From CAWBRT01 sp963832785 (lineage in GTDB: Bacteria; Acidobacteriota; Terriglobia; Terriglobales; Acidobacteriaceae), in NCBI GenBank assembly GCA_963832785.1, contig CAWHVF010000005.1, positions 868,001 to 932,000 of the forward strand: a stretch of DNA of 64,000 bases. Direction: 5' to 3'. The notes beneath the pieces were generated by a model, which was not told where the DNA came from, did no database searches, and saw only the letters and a program-made list of their open reading frames with translations. Positions 1 to 8,241 of this stretch are shown piece after piece; within the stretch, counting starts at the first letter, position 1; every line of letters starts with the position of its first letter. The position numbers and the translations under genes were made by a program.

Positions 1-652
1 CGGCGCTGTGCGAATAGCGGCGTAGGATATCGATCGACCGCTGGTGGCGCTCCAGCAGCGGCGGAATCAGGGAGGCGACGAAGGGCTCTTCCGCGATCTC
101 CGCCAGCGGGCGGTTGGCCAGCAGCGGAATCAGCCGGGGAACGAACCCGGAGTCCGGCGTGGCCTCGATGGCCATGGTCAGCTTCATGGCCGGCTCGCCC
201 ATGGTGACCGCCTCCTCGGCGCTGTCGTAAAGCGCGCCGTCGATGATGTCCGCCCAGTTGACCAGCTCCTGCACCGGTTCCAGGCGGAAGCCAAAGCGGT
301 TTTCTGCCACGGTGGCGATCAGCTTGGTGCAGGACTTGAAGTCTGGATCGTAAAACTTGGTGTTGCTCTGCTGCTGCTCGAACTGGGCCGCGTCCTCGGG
401 CGTGAGGAAGGCGCTCTGGTGGTGATCGAACCACCAGGTGATCTTGGGCGAAGCCGAGTACTTGAAATCCACTATGGCGTTCTCGTCGCCGGTAAACTCG
501 CTTTCGTCAAACAAAGCCCCGGCCCGGTGAACCAGACCCACAAATTCAAACTCCGCCTTGGCGCGAATGCGCTCACGATAGAAGCGGGCGAACAGCGAAG
601 CTGAGCTGGCGCCGTCAAAGCACTTGTTGTGGTAAAAGACCCGAATGAGCAC
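1..652 (-). CDS. DHH-family phosphoesterase, 3' end cut by window edge
   Basis: Reading the minus strand from a GTG at 652 gives 217 codons open to the window edge. The protein starts MLIRVFYHNKCFDGASSA, resembling the first metal-binding motif of DHH phosphoesterases (H...DG..SA). It carries FDHHQSAF with the DHH triad at residues 76-78. DHH enzymes are Mn-dependent phosphodiesterases or nanoRNases acting in the cytoplasm; the exact substrate cannot be told. A GGAAAGGCA purine run lies just upstream of the GTG. A nearby ATG is in another frame that stops after 13 codons, so the GTG start is preferred. The DHHA1-type C-terminal part lies outside the window. Confidence 0.75.
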   Translation of the reverse strand, partial: MLIRVFYHNKCFDGASSASLFARFYRERIRAKAEFEFVGLVHRAGALFDESEFTGDENAIVDFKYSASPKITWWFDHHQSAFLTPEDAAQFEQQQSNTKFYDPDFKSCTKLIATVAENRFGFRLEPVQELVNWADIIDGALYDSAEEAVTMGEPAMKLTMAIEATPDSGFVPRLIPLLANRPLAEIAEEPFVASLIPPLLERHQRSIDILRRYSHSA

Positions 653-862
653 TCATTGCCTTTCCCGGAGAAAAGCTGCCGCCTCTGTCCCCGCCGGCGC
701 GCCTGCCTGCGCCTGCCGGTGCGGCACGCGCCGGCAGCTCTCCAGTATTGATCTCAAAATAGCCGCGGGGCGAAAACGAATAGGAATGACATCTTGAGAC
801 GACAATGTCAAGAGGGATTTCAGAATTTATTGCGATCCTGGCGGAACGTACCCCATCAGGGC

Positions 863-986
863 GTCATGCCGAGCGACCGCAGGGAGCCGAGGCATCTGCA
901 GTTAAGTTCGTTTAGCGCGCAATACAGAACTGCAGATCCTTCGACTCCCTCCGGCCAAAAACCGGCCTCCGGTCGCTCAGGATGAC
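863..986. repeat. Palindromic element, GTCATGCCGAGC family (copy D)
   Basis: The stretch opens with GTCATGCCGAGC (863-874) and closes with GCTCAGGATGAC (975-986), a near-perfect inverted pair. Internal dyads include ACTGCAGAT/ATCTGCAG-type arms. It belongs to the same family as the copies at 4930, 16684 and 48891. The rest of the gap 653-1021 shows no gene. Confidence 0.7.
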
Positions 987-1021
987 ACCTCATTGTGTGG
1001 ATACAAGCGGGCAATCGTTCG

Positions 1022-1537
1022 CTACTTGACCGCCTGCTGCTCGGCAATCTCGCCGATGCCCGGCAGCTTAAACATTACACCCTGGTAAGCCTTGATCAGC
1101 AGCACCACCCAGGCAATCACGAAGGCCAGCTCCACCGCCGGCCACAGGGCCCATCCGATCCAGGGGAGGGCCACGACTGCGTGCAGCACGAACCAGGCAA
1201 GCGTCAGCAGTATGGACTGGACGGCATGAAAGCGGATGAAACGGTTATGGTTATAGGGCCGAATCAGCAGGAACACGATGGCGATGGGAAAGATATAGCA
1301 CAGCATTCCGGCGACATTATCCGGAATTCCGCGCGCGCCGGAGGCACCTGGCCGAGCCCCGGCCGGCGCCGATCTTGCCTCCGTTGAGGTAGAAGCAGCG
1401 TCGCCAGTGTCGCTGCCGGAGGGCGGCGTCTGGGAGTCGGAGCCTGCGCCGCCAGGTCGAACTACCGGCGAGCCACACCGCGGGCAGAAGGCGGCATTCT
1501 CAGGCAAGCGTTCGCCGCAAGCGGTACAGTACGCCAT
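1022..1537 (-). CDS. Zinc-ribbon plus DUF4870-like membrane protein
   Basis: This 171-residue protein starts with a zinc ribbon, CTACGE at residues 4-9 and CPRCGS near 18-23. A Ser/Thr/Gly/Ala-rich low-complexity linker (about 28-70) follows, then three hydrophobic segments. The segment containing HNRFIRFHAVQSILL is typical of the DUF4870/Tic20-like family. The function is unknown; an inner-membrane location with a cytoplasmic metal-bound head is inferred. The ATG at 1537 starts directly with the ribbon. It lies 33 bp downstream of the Fur gene on the same strand and may be cotranscribed with it. Confidence 0.8.
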   Translation of the reverse strand: MAYCTACGERLPENAAFCPRCGSPVVRPGGAGSDSQTPPSGSDTGDAASTSTEARSAPAGARPGASGARGIPDNVAGMLCYIFPIAIVFLLIRPYNHNRFIRFHAVQSILLTLAWFVLHAVVALPWIGWALWPAVELAFVIAWVVLLIKAYQGVMFKLPGIGEIAEQQAVK

Positions 1538-1570
1538 TCTGTCGCTCCTCCCCTGGCAATGCGGCCCGCG

Positions 1571-2065
1571 TCAAAAAACGCGCCGGCTCTTTTTCTGGCA
1601 CTGCTCGCAAATACCGTAGATCTGAAAGGTGTGGCGGGTGGTGGTGTAGCGATGCTTGCGGCCGATTTCCTGCTCCACCTTCTCGATCTCGGGTGAAAAA
1701 AATTCGACCGAGGCCCCGCACTCGACGCACAGCATGTGATGGTGATTGCGCCGGTTGAGCTGGTGCTCGTAGCGCGCCACTCCATCCTGGAAGGCCACCG
1801 CGCTGGCCAGCCCGCAGTCGGAGAGCAGCTTCAGGGTGCGATACACGGTGGTAAAACCGACGTGCGGGTCGCGGCTTTGCACCAGGTGGTGCAGCTCCTC
1901 GGTCGAGAGATGGTCGCGGGTGCTGAGGAAGGTGCGCAGTATCAGGTCGCGCTGCGCGGTGCGCTTCAGGCCTACGCGCTTCAGGTGCGCGTAAAAGACG
2001 TCGGCGGCGATGCGCAATGCCTCCGTCGATACCGGCGAATAATCATCAACACGTTTCTGCAGCAT
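1571..2065 (-). CDS. Fur-family metal-dependent transcriptional regulator
   Basis: This 164-residue protein has the Fur layout. A winged helix (about residues 30-90) contains GLKRTAQRDLIL and VGFTTVYRTLKLL. It is followed by the metal-binding dimerisation domain with RNHHHMLCVECG and a second Cys pair CEQCQ near the C terminus. Fur proteins repress iron, zinc or peroxide genes when metal-bound; which metal is sensed here is not decidable. The ATG at 2065 has AGGA five bases upstream and is preferred over a TTG eight codons earlier. No uptake system is adjacent, so the regulon must lie elsewhere. Confidence 0.88.
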   Translation of the reverse strand: MLQKRVDDYSPVSTEALRIAADVFYAHLKRVGLKRTAQRDLILRTFLSTRDHLSTEELHHLVQSRDPHVGFTTVYRTLKLLSDCGLASAVAFQDGVARYEHQLNRRNHHHMLCVECGASVEFFSPEIEKVEQEIGRKHRYTTTRHTFQIYGICEQCQKKSRRVF

Positions 2066-2234
2066 GCGTTCCTGCACCTGCAAGCACAACTCCGGCGCTT
2101 GCTGTGGAGCCCGCCTCTTCCGCCGGAGGGTCGGCCCGTGCGGCCGTCTCCGGCCCTAACTTGAGGATATCACCGGCCCTTGCCGCCGCCCAAACCACTT
2201 TGCGCCTGCCCCGGCGACCCGTTCCGGGACGCGG

Positions 2235-2332
2235 GATTTAAGATTTAAGATTGAAGATTGCAGATTGAAAGCTCGCCGGCAGCTAAGAGTGGCGGAGTTC
2301 AATCTGCAATCTTAAATCTGCGATCTTCAATC
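2235..2332. repeat. Inverted heptamer arrays with 28-bp spacer
   Basis: Five tandem heptamers of type GATTTAA/GATTGAA/GATTGCA (2235-2269) are followed by a 28-bp spacer. Five units of type TTCAATC/TGCAATC (2298-2332) follow in inverted orientation. The arms can pair over about 35 bp with few mismatches. The array ends 8 bp before the ATG of the penicillin acylase gene and so fills its leader. Same family as the arrays at 4842, 6172, 7792, 8201, 50892, 52910 and 55442. Confidence 0.85.
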
Positions 2333-2340
2333 GATTATCT

Positions 2341-4842
2341 ATGGAATTGCCTGCCCTCGAGATCCCGGCGCCCTCCCAGCGCCTCTGGCGAAAGCGGCGT
2401 TTGTTGCTCGCCGGGAGCGTCGTCCTGCTGGTCGTTTTTTTAAGCCTGGCGATGGTCGCCATCTGCTTTCGTTACGCAGCCCTGGCTGCCCTGCCGCAAC
2501 TTGACGGCACCATCCGTGTAGCCGGGCTGAGCGCGCCCGTCACGGTGCTGAGGGACGCGCATGGGGTGCCGGCGATCACGGCCGCGTCTCCGGAAGATCT
2601 CTTCTTTGCCCAGGGCTACGTGACCGCCCAGGACAGGCTCTGGCAAATGGATATGAGCCGCCGCTTCGCTGCCGGCGAGCTGGCCGAAGTGCTGGGGGCC
2701 GATTATGCCCAACTGGACATAGCGCAGCGCATCCTGGGGTTGCGCCAGGCCGCCGAAGCTGCGGCCCGGCGACTGCCAGCCCAGGAACACGGCTATTTTG
2801 AGGCCTATGCCCGCGGAGTCAATGCCTACATTGCCGCGCACCGGGATTCGCTGCCGCTGGAATTCCGCCTGCTGCGCTATGAGCCGCGCCCCTGGAGCCC
2901 GGCGGATTCTTTCCTGATCGGCGGCCTCATGTCGGAGATGCTCAACCAGCATTCGCATATCCACGAGCTGGCGCACGAAAAGATCATCGCCCGGCTCGGC
3001 CCGGAGCTGGCCGCCGACCTGTTTCCGGTCGCCAGCGGGCGCGACATCCTGCCCGATGGCGAGCGTCCATTCGAGATTGAGCCTTCTGCCCCCGGCGAGA
3101 AGGCCGACAGTCCGCGCCTGCCCGCCCGGCAAAAATCGCCAGCCGGGCGAAAGGCTGGCGCGTCGCTCAGGATGACAATTCCTGCTTATGAGGAACCCTC
3201 ACCCGTTCCCGGCTCCAACAACTGGGTGCTATCCGGCGCCCACACCGCCAGCGGCAAGCCTTTGCTTGCCAACGACATGCACCTGCCGCACCGCCTCCCG
3301 AACACCTGGTACGAAGTACACCTCATAGGCGGCGCTTATGACGTGGCCGGGGTCAGTTTGCCGGGCGTCCCCTGCGTCATTGTCGGCCACAACCGTCGTA
3401 TTGCCTGGGGATTCACCAACCTCGGGGCCGACGTGCAGGACCTCTACATCGAGACCTTCAACGACCGCGGCGAGTACCTGACTCCACAGGGCTGGCAAAA
3501 ACCAGAGGTGCGGCACGAGGTCATTCGCGTAAAGCGTGGCCGCGACCGCGCCATCAACGTCGTCGTCACCCGCCACGGACCCATCATCACCCCGGCGCTA
3601 AAGCACGAAACGCGGCAGCTCGCCTTGCGCTGGACCTTCTACGATTCCACCACCCCGGCAACCGCAACAAAGGCGTTTGCCGTGAGCCCTGGCCCTGCCG
3701 CCAGCCCCTTTCCCTTCTTCGACCTCGATGCGGCCGGCAATTGGGAGGAGTTTCGCCGCTCCCTGGCGCGCATGAGCGGCCCGGGGCAAAACGTGGTTTA
3801 CGCCGATGTGGGCGGCCATATCGGCTATCAGGCAACCGGCTTGGTGCCCATCCGGACGGCCGGAGACGGCAGCCTGCCGGTCAACGGCAGCGACGACGCC
3901 CACGAGTGGAAAGGCTATATCCCCTTCGACGAGCTGCCGCGGCTATTCGATCCGCCTTCGGGAATCATTGCCACCGCCAACAATCGCGTCACTGCCGGTG
4001 GTTATCCTTACCTCATCACCACCGATTGGGGCGGGCCTTACCGCGCCGAGCGCATACACCATGTGCTGCATTCGGGGAAGAAGTTCACCCGCGCCGACAT
4101 GCTGGCGCTGCAAAACGACATTTACTCCGACCTTGACCATTTTTTGGCTGAGCGCTTCGTCTACGCCGTCGATCACCGGCCTCAGGCATCGGCGCGCGCC
4201 CGCCAGGCCGCCGCGCTGTTGCGCCGCTGGGACGGACGCATGGCAGCCGATTCCGCCGCTGCTGCCATCGAACGCCACGCGCGCTCCATCCTGTATGAAA
4301 CCCTGCTGAAGGCCAAGCTGGGCGAGGAAGCCGATCAGTATTCCTGGCTGAACTCCGCCACCTGGCTGGAAGAGGTTGTGCTGCACAGCCCGCAGAAATG
4401 GCTGCCACCGGCTTACGGCAGCTACCAGGAGCTGCTTGCGGCGGCGGTCGAGAAGGCGGTAAGCAGCCCCGAGGCGCCCTCCAACCTGGCCGACTGGCGC
4501 TACGGGCGCGACTTTCCGGTCGAGATCAGGCACCCGCTCTTCGGCAAGGTGCCCATTTTGCGCCGCTGGGCCGGACCGGGCCGCCAGCCGCAGTCGGGCT
4601 CCCGCGACACGGTCAAGCAGGTGGGCCGCGGCTTCGGCCCTTCCGAGCGCATGACCGTGGACTTCGCCGACCTGGATGCCAGCACCCTGAACCTGGTGAA
4701 CGGTGAGAGCGGCAACCTGCTCAGTCCCTATTTCAACGATCAGTGGCAGGCATGGTACGGCGGCACGACCTTCGCGCTGCCCTTCAGCCAGGCGGCGGTG
4801 GAGAGCTCCGCCGCGCACCGGCTGCGGCTGGAACCAATTTAG
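2341..4842 (+). CDS. Penicillin acylase (Ntn-hydrolase) family protein
   Basis: This 833-residue member of the penicillin amidase family hydrolyses amide bonds (beta-lactam side chains, acyl-homoserine lactones or related amides; substrate unknown). One N-terminal membrane segment (about residues 24-46) would anchor it or act as an uncleaved signal. The family precursor self-cleaves before a Ser that becomes the beta-subunit nucleophile; here this is Ser292 in GSNNWVLSG. Further conserved parts include DMHLPHRLPNTWYEVHL and NNRVTAGGYPYLITTDW. Residues about 265-279, just before the cleavage site, are encoded by an intergenic-type repeat (see 3130-3176). No clear ribosome site precedes the ATG, because the leader is a heptamer array. 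Confidence 0.88.
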   Translation: MELPALEIPAPSQRLWRKRRLLLAGSVVLLVVFLSLAMVAICFRYAALAALPQLDGTIRVAGLSAPVTVLRDAHGVPAITAASPEDLFFAQGYVTAQDRLWQMDMSRRFAAGELAEVLGADYAQLDIAQRILGLRQAAEAAARRLPAQEHGYFEAYARGVNAYIAAHRDSLPLEFRLLRYEPRPWSPADSFLIGGLMSEMLNQHSHIHELAHEKIIARLGPELAADLFPVASGRDILPDGERPFEIEPSAPGEKADSPRLPARQKSPAGRKAGASLRMTIPAYEEPSPVPGSNNWVLSGAHTASGKPLLANDMHLPHRLPNTWYEVHLIGGAYDVAGVSLPGVPCVIVGHNRRIAWGFTNLGADVQDLYIETFNDRGEYLTPQGWQKPEVRHEVIRVKRGRDRAINVVVTRHGPIITPALKHETRQLALRWTFYDSTTPATATKAFAVSPGPAASPFPFFDLDAAGNWEEFRRSLARMSGPGQNVVYADVGGHIGYQATGLVPIRTAGDGSLPVNGSDDAHEWKGYIPFDELPRLFDPPSGIIATANNRVTAGGYPYLITTDWGGPYRAERIHHVLHSGKKFTRADMLALQNDIYSDLDHFLAERFVYAVDHRPQASARARQAAALLRRWDGRMAADSAAAAIERHARSILYETLLKAKLGEEADQYSWLNSATWLEEVVLHSPQKWLPPAYGSYQELLAAAVEKAVSSPEAPSNLADWRYGRDFPVEIRHPLFGKVPILRRWAGPGRQPQSGSRDTVKQVGRGFGPSERMTVDFADLDASTLNLVNGESGNLLSPYFNDQWQAWYGGTTFALPFSQAAVESSAAHRLRLEPI
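3130..3176 (+). repeat. Palindromic repeat fragment inside a coding region
   Basis: CGCCAGCC and GGCTGGCG form a hairpin that runs into GCTCAGGATGAC (3165-3176), identical to the right end of the intergenic copy at 863-986. It is read in frame as part of the penicillin acylase (RKAGASLRMT). It lies in the propeptide/linker region just before Ser292. Confidence 0.7.
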
Positions 4843-4871
4843 ATTTTTGATTTCTGATTTCAGATTGCAAG
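4842..4871 (+). repeat. Heptamer array (left arm)
   Basis: Units GATTTTT, GATTTCT, GATTTCA and GATTGCA start at the stop codon of the penicillin acylase gene. The opposite-orientation arm is at 6172-6206. Between the two arms sit the palindromic element and its IS630 insertion. Confidence 0.75.
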
Positions 4872-5005
4872 ACGGCGCGCTCAAGGTATCATCCTGCGCT
4901 CGCGTAATTGGTGTACGCCCTTGTGGAATGTCATGCTGAGCTCAACCGGAACCCGGCAGACGTGCTTTTCATCTGGGGTGGTGGAGCGAAGCATCCCAGC
5001 ACTGC

Positions 5006-6060
5006 TAGAGCGGATTCATAGTTGCTGTACCCCGTAACCGCAGTGGCGGAACCAAGCGACAGCGTTCTCGGGAGTAATCAACGAGATGGCTTCCCCTGCG
5101 GCCTGCTCCAGTACTTCCAACACTCGTGCTTTGGCGCTGCGGAGCTGTTGTTTGATCTTCGACCAAGCCTGTTCAATCGGGTTGAAGTCGGGCGAGTAAG
5201 GCGGCAGATAGAGCAGTCTTGCGCCGCGGGCTTCCACCAGTTCGCGCACGCCGGCAACTTTGTGGGCGCTCAGATTATCCAGAATGACGACTTGACCGGA
5301 CTGTAAGCGCGGGCACAACACCTGTTCCAAGAAGGCCCTAAATACATCGCCGTCGGTGGGGGACTCGACGGTCATGCTGGCCAGCACGCCTTGCACGGTG
5401 AGTGCCCCGATCAAGGTCAGGGTGCGCCAGTGCCCCGCTGGGGTGGCTTCCCCAATCCGCTCTCCGCGCGGCGCCCGTCCGTAACGGCGCGTCATCTCCG
5501 TTGTGGCACCGCTTTCATCCAGGAACACCAGCAGGGCGGGATCAAGCTGGCTTATCTCTTCCCACCACGTCTGACGTCGTGGGCGAGCTTGTTCCGTGTC
5601 TTGCTCTTGCGCGTGGAGCGATTTTTTTTGACCCGTAATCCCAACCGCTGCAACCAGAGCCACAGGAGGGATTTGCTCAGCTCCACGCCAGCGATTTTCC
5701 GTACCCGCTGCTGCAACTCGCTTAAAGTCAGGTCGGGTTGCTCCCGCACTTGCCCACGCAGTTGCTGCTGGACCGCCGCCGTTACCCGGCTTGCCGGTCC
5801 ATGCCGCGCCTGGGGCACGCGTTCCATCTGCCCGCTGCGCACCTGTTGCTTGCGGATCTTCCGCACGTACTCAAAACCGACAGCAAAACGTTCGGCCAGC
5901 GCCGCCAGAGTCACTCCACCGCCCGCGTACGTCACCAAAATCCTCCGCCGCAGATCGTCGGAAAAAGCTCGTGCCATCAGTTTGTATGCGCAGAGACGCC
6001 AGCATCAGCAGCTTACGTCCAAAACTCAGTGGAGGGTATACCTACTTTGGAACCGCTCTA
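5006..6060 (-). mobile_element. IS630-family insertion sequence, about 1.05 kb, complete
   Basis: The ends are inverted repeats starting TAGAGCGG (left TAGAGCGGATTCATAGT, right complement TAGAGCGGTTCCAAAGT). Both are bounded by TA at 5006-5007 and 6059-6060, the target duplicated by IS630/Tc1-mariner transposases. It encloses one transposase made from two overlapping frames. The insertion point is confirmed by alignment of the flanks with the intact repeat at 16684-16876. Confidence 0.88.
5016..5977 (-). CDS. IS630 transposase, two frames joined by a putative -1 frameshift
   Basis: The first frame (5977 to 5552, 141 residues) carries the helix-turn-helix DNA-binding part (TLAALAERFAVGFEYVRKI). 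The second (5663 to 5016) carries the DDE catalytic core: LVFLDESG, VILDNLSAH and NPIEQAW supply Asp, Asp and Glu. The frames overlap at eight consecutive A on the coding strand (plus-strand 5622-5629). Slipping back one base there joins them into a fusion of about 320 residues, the usual family length. Poly-A slippage is known in IS630-type elements. Both frames are otherwise uninterrupted and the IS ends are intact, so the element may be active. Confidence 0.88.
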
Positions 6061-6171
6061 ACCAAAAACGGAGCTGAGGATCGTTTCTAGAAAAACTCCG
6101 AACGGCGCGGATGGTGACCGTTCCAGGGGATGCTTCGCTTCGCTCAGCATGACAACCAAAGAGGTGCAGGC

Positions 6172-6206
6172 AATCTGCAATCTTCAATCTGCAATCTTCA
6201 ATCTTA
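6172..6206 (-). repeat. Heptamer array (right arm) overlapping the gpmI stop
   Basis: Five units AATCTGC, AATCTTC, AATCTGC, AATCTTC, AATCTTA. The last residues of gpmI (LRLKIAD) and its TGA stop (6186-6184) are encoded by this array. The gene end has therefore been replaced or extended by repeat sequence. Confidence 0.82.
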
Positions 6207-7794
6207 GGTCGTGCCCGGTCATTTCCTTCGGCTGGGGAATGCCGAGCACGCCCAGCACGGTTGGCGCGATGTCTCGCAGCGAGCCATCAGGACGCAGCCG
6301 GAACTGGCCGGCGTTCTCCGCGATGTAGATGAACGGCACCGGATTGGTGGTGTGAGCGGTGTGCGGGCCGCCGGTTTCCGGGTCAATCATCTGCTCGGCG
6401 TTGCCATGGTCGGCGGTCACCAGCATGGCGCCACCGTTGCGCTTGACGGCTGCATAGATTTCCGCCAGGCAGCCGTCCACCGCCTCCACCGCGCGCACCG
6501 TTGGCGGGATTTGGCCGCTGTGTCCCACCATGTCGGCGTTGGCAAAGTTGACGATGATCACGTCGAAGGTTTTCCCCTCGATGGCTTTGACCACGTTCTC
6601 AGCGACGCCGCTGGCGCTCATCTCCGGCTTCAGGTCATAGGTGGCGACCTTGGGCGACTGCACCAGGATGCGCTCCTCGCCCGGGAACGGCTTTTCCACT
6701 CCGCCGTTGAAGAAGAAGGTTACGTGCGCGTACTTTTCCGTCTCCGCTACGCGCAGGTTGCGCATGTTCGAATTGGCCATGACGTTGGCCAGGATGTTGT
6801 TCAGATGCTCGGGAGGCACCACCACCGGCAGCCGGAACTTGGCGTCGTACTCGGTCATGCAGACGTACTTCAGGTTCTTCGGCGCCTCGTTGCGCGGGAT
6901 AGTCGCGTCCAGGGCGGCGGCATCCGGCAGGTCGCGACCGCCCTCGGGGGTGAGGCCGCTCTCGCGCGTCAGGCAGCGGGTGATCTGGCGCGCGCGGTCC
7001 GCCCGGAAGTTGAAGTTGATCACCGCGTCTTCATCGCGAATGGTGGCCAGCGGCTGGCCGTGATTGTCCACGCAGACGAAGGGAGTCACGAACTCGTCGG
7101 TGACGCCGCGATTATAGGACTCCTTCATGCCGCGCACAGGATCGGCAAGCTTATCCTCCGGACTTGCCGTGTACCATGGCGTCGAACGCCCGCTTTTCCC
7201 GGTCCCACTTGCGGTCGCGATCCATGGCATAATAGCGTCCGTCGACGGTGGCGATCTTGCCCACACCGTACTCGCGCATCTTGCGCTGCAACTGCTCGAT
7301 GTAGCCGGCGCCCGAGGTGGGCGAGGTGTCGCGTCCGTCCATGAAGCAGTGCACGAAGACGCGCTCCACGCCGTTTTCCTTGGCCATCCGCAGCAAGGCG
7401 TAAAGATGCTCCTGGTGCGAATGCACGCCGCCGTCAGAGAGCAGCCCGCACAGATGCAGGCGGCGCCCGCCGATATTGCACGTATTTCATGACATCCAGC
7501 AGCACCGGATTGCGGAAGAACTCTCCGTTCTCGATCATCAGATCGATGCGCGTGATGTCCATGTAAACGATGCGCCCGGCGCCGATGTTGAGGTGTCCGA
7601 CTTCGCTGTTGCCCATCTGCCCTTCAGGCAGGCCAACGAAAGCGCCCGCTGGTGTGAATCAGGGTGTTGGGATACGAGGCCAGCAGCTTGTCATAGTTCG
7701 GCTTGCGCGCCAGCGAAATGGCATTGGCCGGCGACGGCGGAGCGTAACCCCAGCCGTCGAGGATGATCAATACGAGCGGTTTCGGTCTTGGCAT
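6184..7794 (-). pseudogene. gpmI: 2,3-bisphosphoglycerate-independent phosphoglycerate mutase, three frameshifts
   Basis: The glycolytic enzyme interconverting 3- and 2-phosphoglycerate with two Mn ions. Its full length is recognisable across three frames: an N-terminal metal site (LVLIILDGWGYAPPSP), the phosphoserine motif QMGNSEVGH, SDGGVHSHQEHLYALL, FVHCFMDGRDTSPTSG and the C-terminal ADHGNAEQM. Frameshifts lie near 7655, 7480 and 7165. At the first and last sites removing one G restores the frame. The enzyme is central and its partner eno is intact, so sequence errors are the likeliest cause, but real decay is possible. The ATG at 7794 directly abuts a heptamer array and has no visible ribosome site. 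Confidence 0.85.
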
Positions 7795-7834
7795 TTCAGA
7801 TTTAAGATTGCAGATTGCAGATTTAAGATTGTTG
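7792..7834 (+). repeat. Heptamer array (left arm) flanking the four-helix-bundle gene
   Basis: Units of type GATTTAA/GATTGCA run from the gpmI start codon into the 3' end of the four-helix-bundle gene, whose TAA stop (7825-7823) lies inside the array. The partner array in inverted orientation is at 8201-8235. Confidence 0.85.
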
Positions 7835-8188
7835 TCTCGCTTTCCGCTGGGCCGTTACTCTTGAGGCTGCAATGATTGAAAGCAGTTCATTGCCCTCCCG
7901 CAGCAGCCCTGATAGGCGCCGCTCCGGAAGGATCGAAGATTCAACCAACAGTTCCAACCAGAAGACGGTCTCGTCTGCTTCTTCTATAACCACCGCCAGT
8001 TTGGAGATAAATTCAGCCCGCGATCTTGCCCGGCAAGCTGCCCGATAATTTGCCGCCATTGAAGTACCGCTACGCAGAAGCTGCTTGCCAAATATCTGCG
8101 CCTCGGCGGTGCGCGGAAGAGCCTGAAAAAGACGTACAACCCGGATTGCGAACTGTTTTGTACGTGCCTTCAGTTCATCAGGGTTCAT
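7823..8188 (-). CDS. Four-helix-bundle protein (S23/IVP, TIGR02436-like)
   Basis: This 121-residue protein matches the four-helix-bundle family first seen as the S23 protein encoded in 23S rRNA intervening sequences and related to the Avd accessory protein of retroelements. Family signatures are KQLLRSGTSMAANYRAA, AEFISKLAVVIEEADET and WLELLVES. Such proteins form basic homopentamers thought to bind nucleic acid; no reaction is known. The gene lies alone between eno and gpmI and is bracketed by inverted heptamer arrays. Its stop codon and an alternative upstream TTG start lie within those arrays. The ATG at 8188 is preferred, but no clear ribosome site is visible. Confidence 0.85.
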   Translation of the reverse strand: MNPDELKARTKQFAIRVVRLFQALPRTAEAQIFGKQLLRSGTSMAANYRAACRARSRAEFISKLAVVIEEADETVFWLELLVESSILPERRLSGLLREGNELLSIIAASRVTAQRKARQQS

Positions 8189-8200
8189 GGTCTTCAGTTT

Positions 8201-8235
8201 TTCAATCTTCAATCTTCAATCTGCAATCTGCAATG
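8201..8235 (-). repeat. Heptamer array (right arm) flanking the four-helix-bundle gene
   Basis: Five units TTCAATC, TTCAATC, TTCAATC, TGCAATC, TGCAATG, ending 6 bp from the stop codon of eno. Together with 7792-7834 it encloses the four-helix-bundle gene. Confidence 0.85.
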
Positions 8236-8241
8236 CGCCGT

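Larger units (their letters stand above)
4930..6153. repeat. Palindromic element copy A, split by an IS630 insertion
   Basis: The element begins GTCATGCTGAGC (4930-4941) and ends GCTCAGCATGAC (6142-6153). Without the IS it is about 170 bp. It aligns along its length with copy B at 16684-16876: shared blocks include GAAGCATCCC, AAAAACGGAGCTGAGG and GGGATGCTTCG. The uninterrupted copy B shows that the IS entered after GCACTG. Confidence 0.82.

Noticed and set aside
6211..7344. Long plus-strand frame opposite gpmI (377 codons)
   Set aside because: It mirrors the codon structure of gpmI on the other strand, is His/Arg/Gly-rich and has no recognisable domain.
7823..8188. Diversity-generating retroelement built around the four-helix-bundle (Avd-like) gene
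   Set aside because: No reverse transcriptase gene and no template/variable repeat pair were found near it.
7792..8235. CRISPR array interpretation of the short tandem repeats
   Set aside because: Units are 7-8 bp without unique spacers, and no cas genes are present anywhere in the window.
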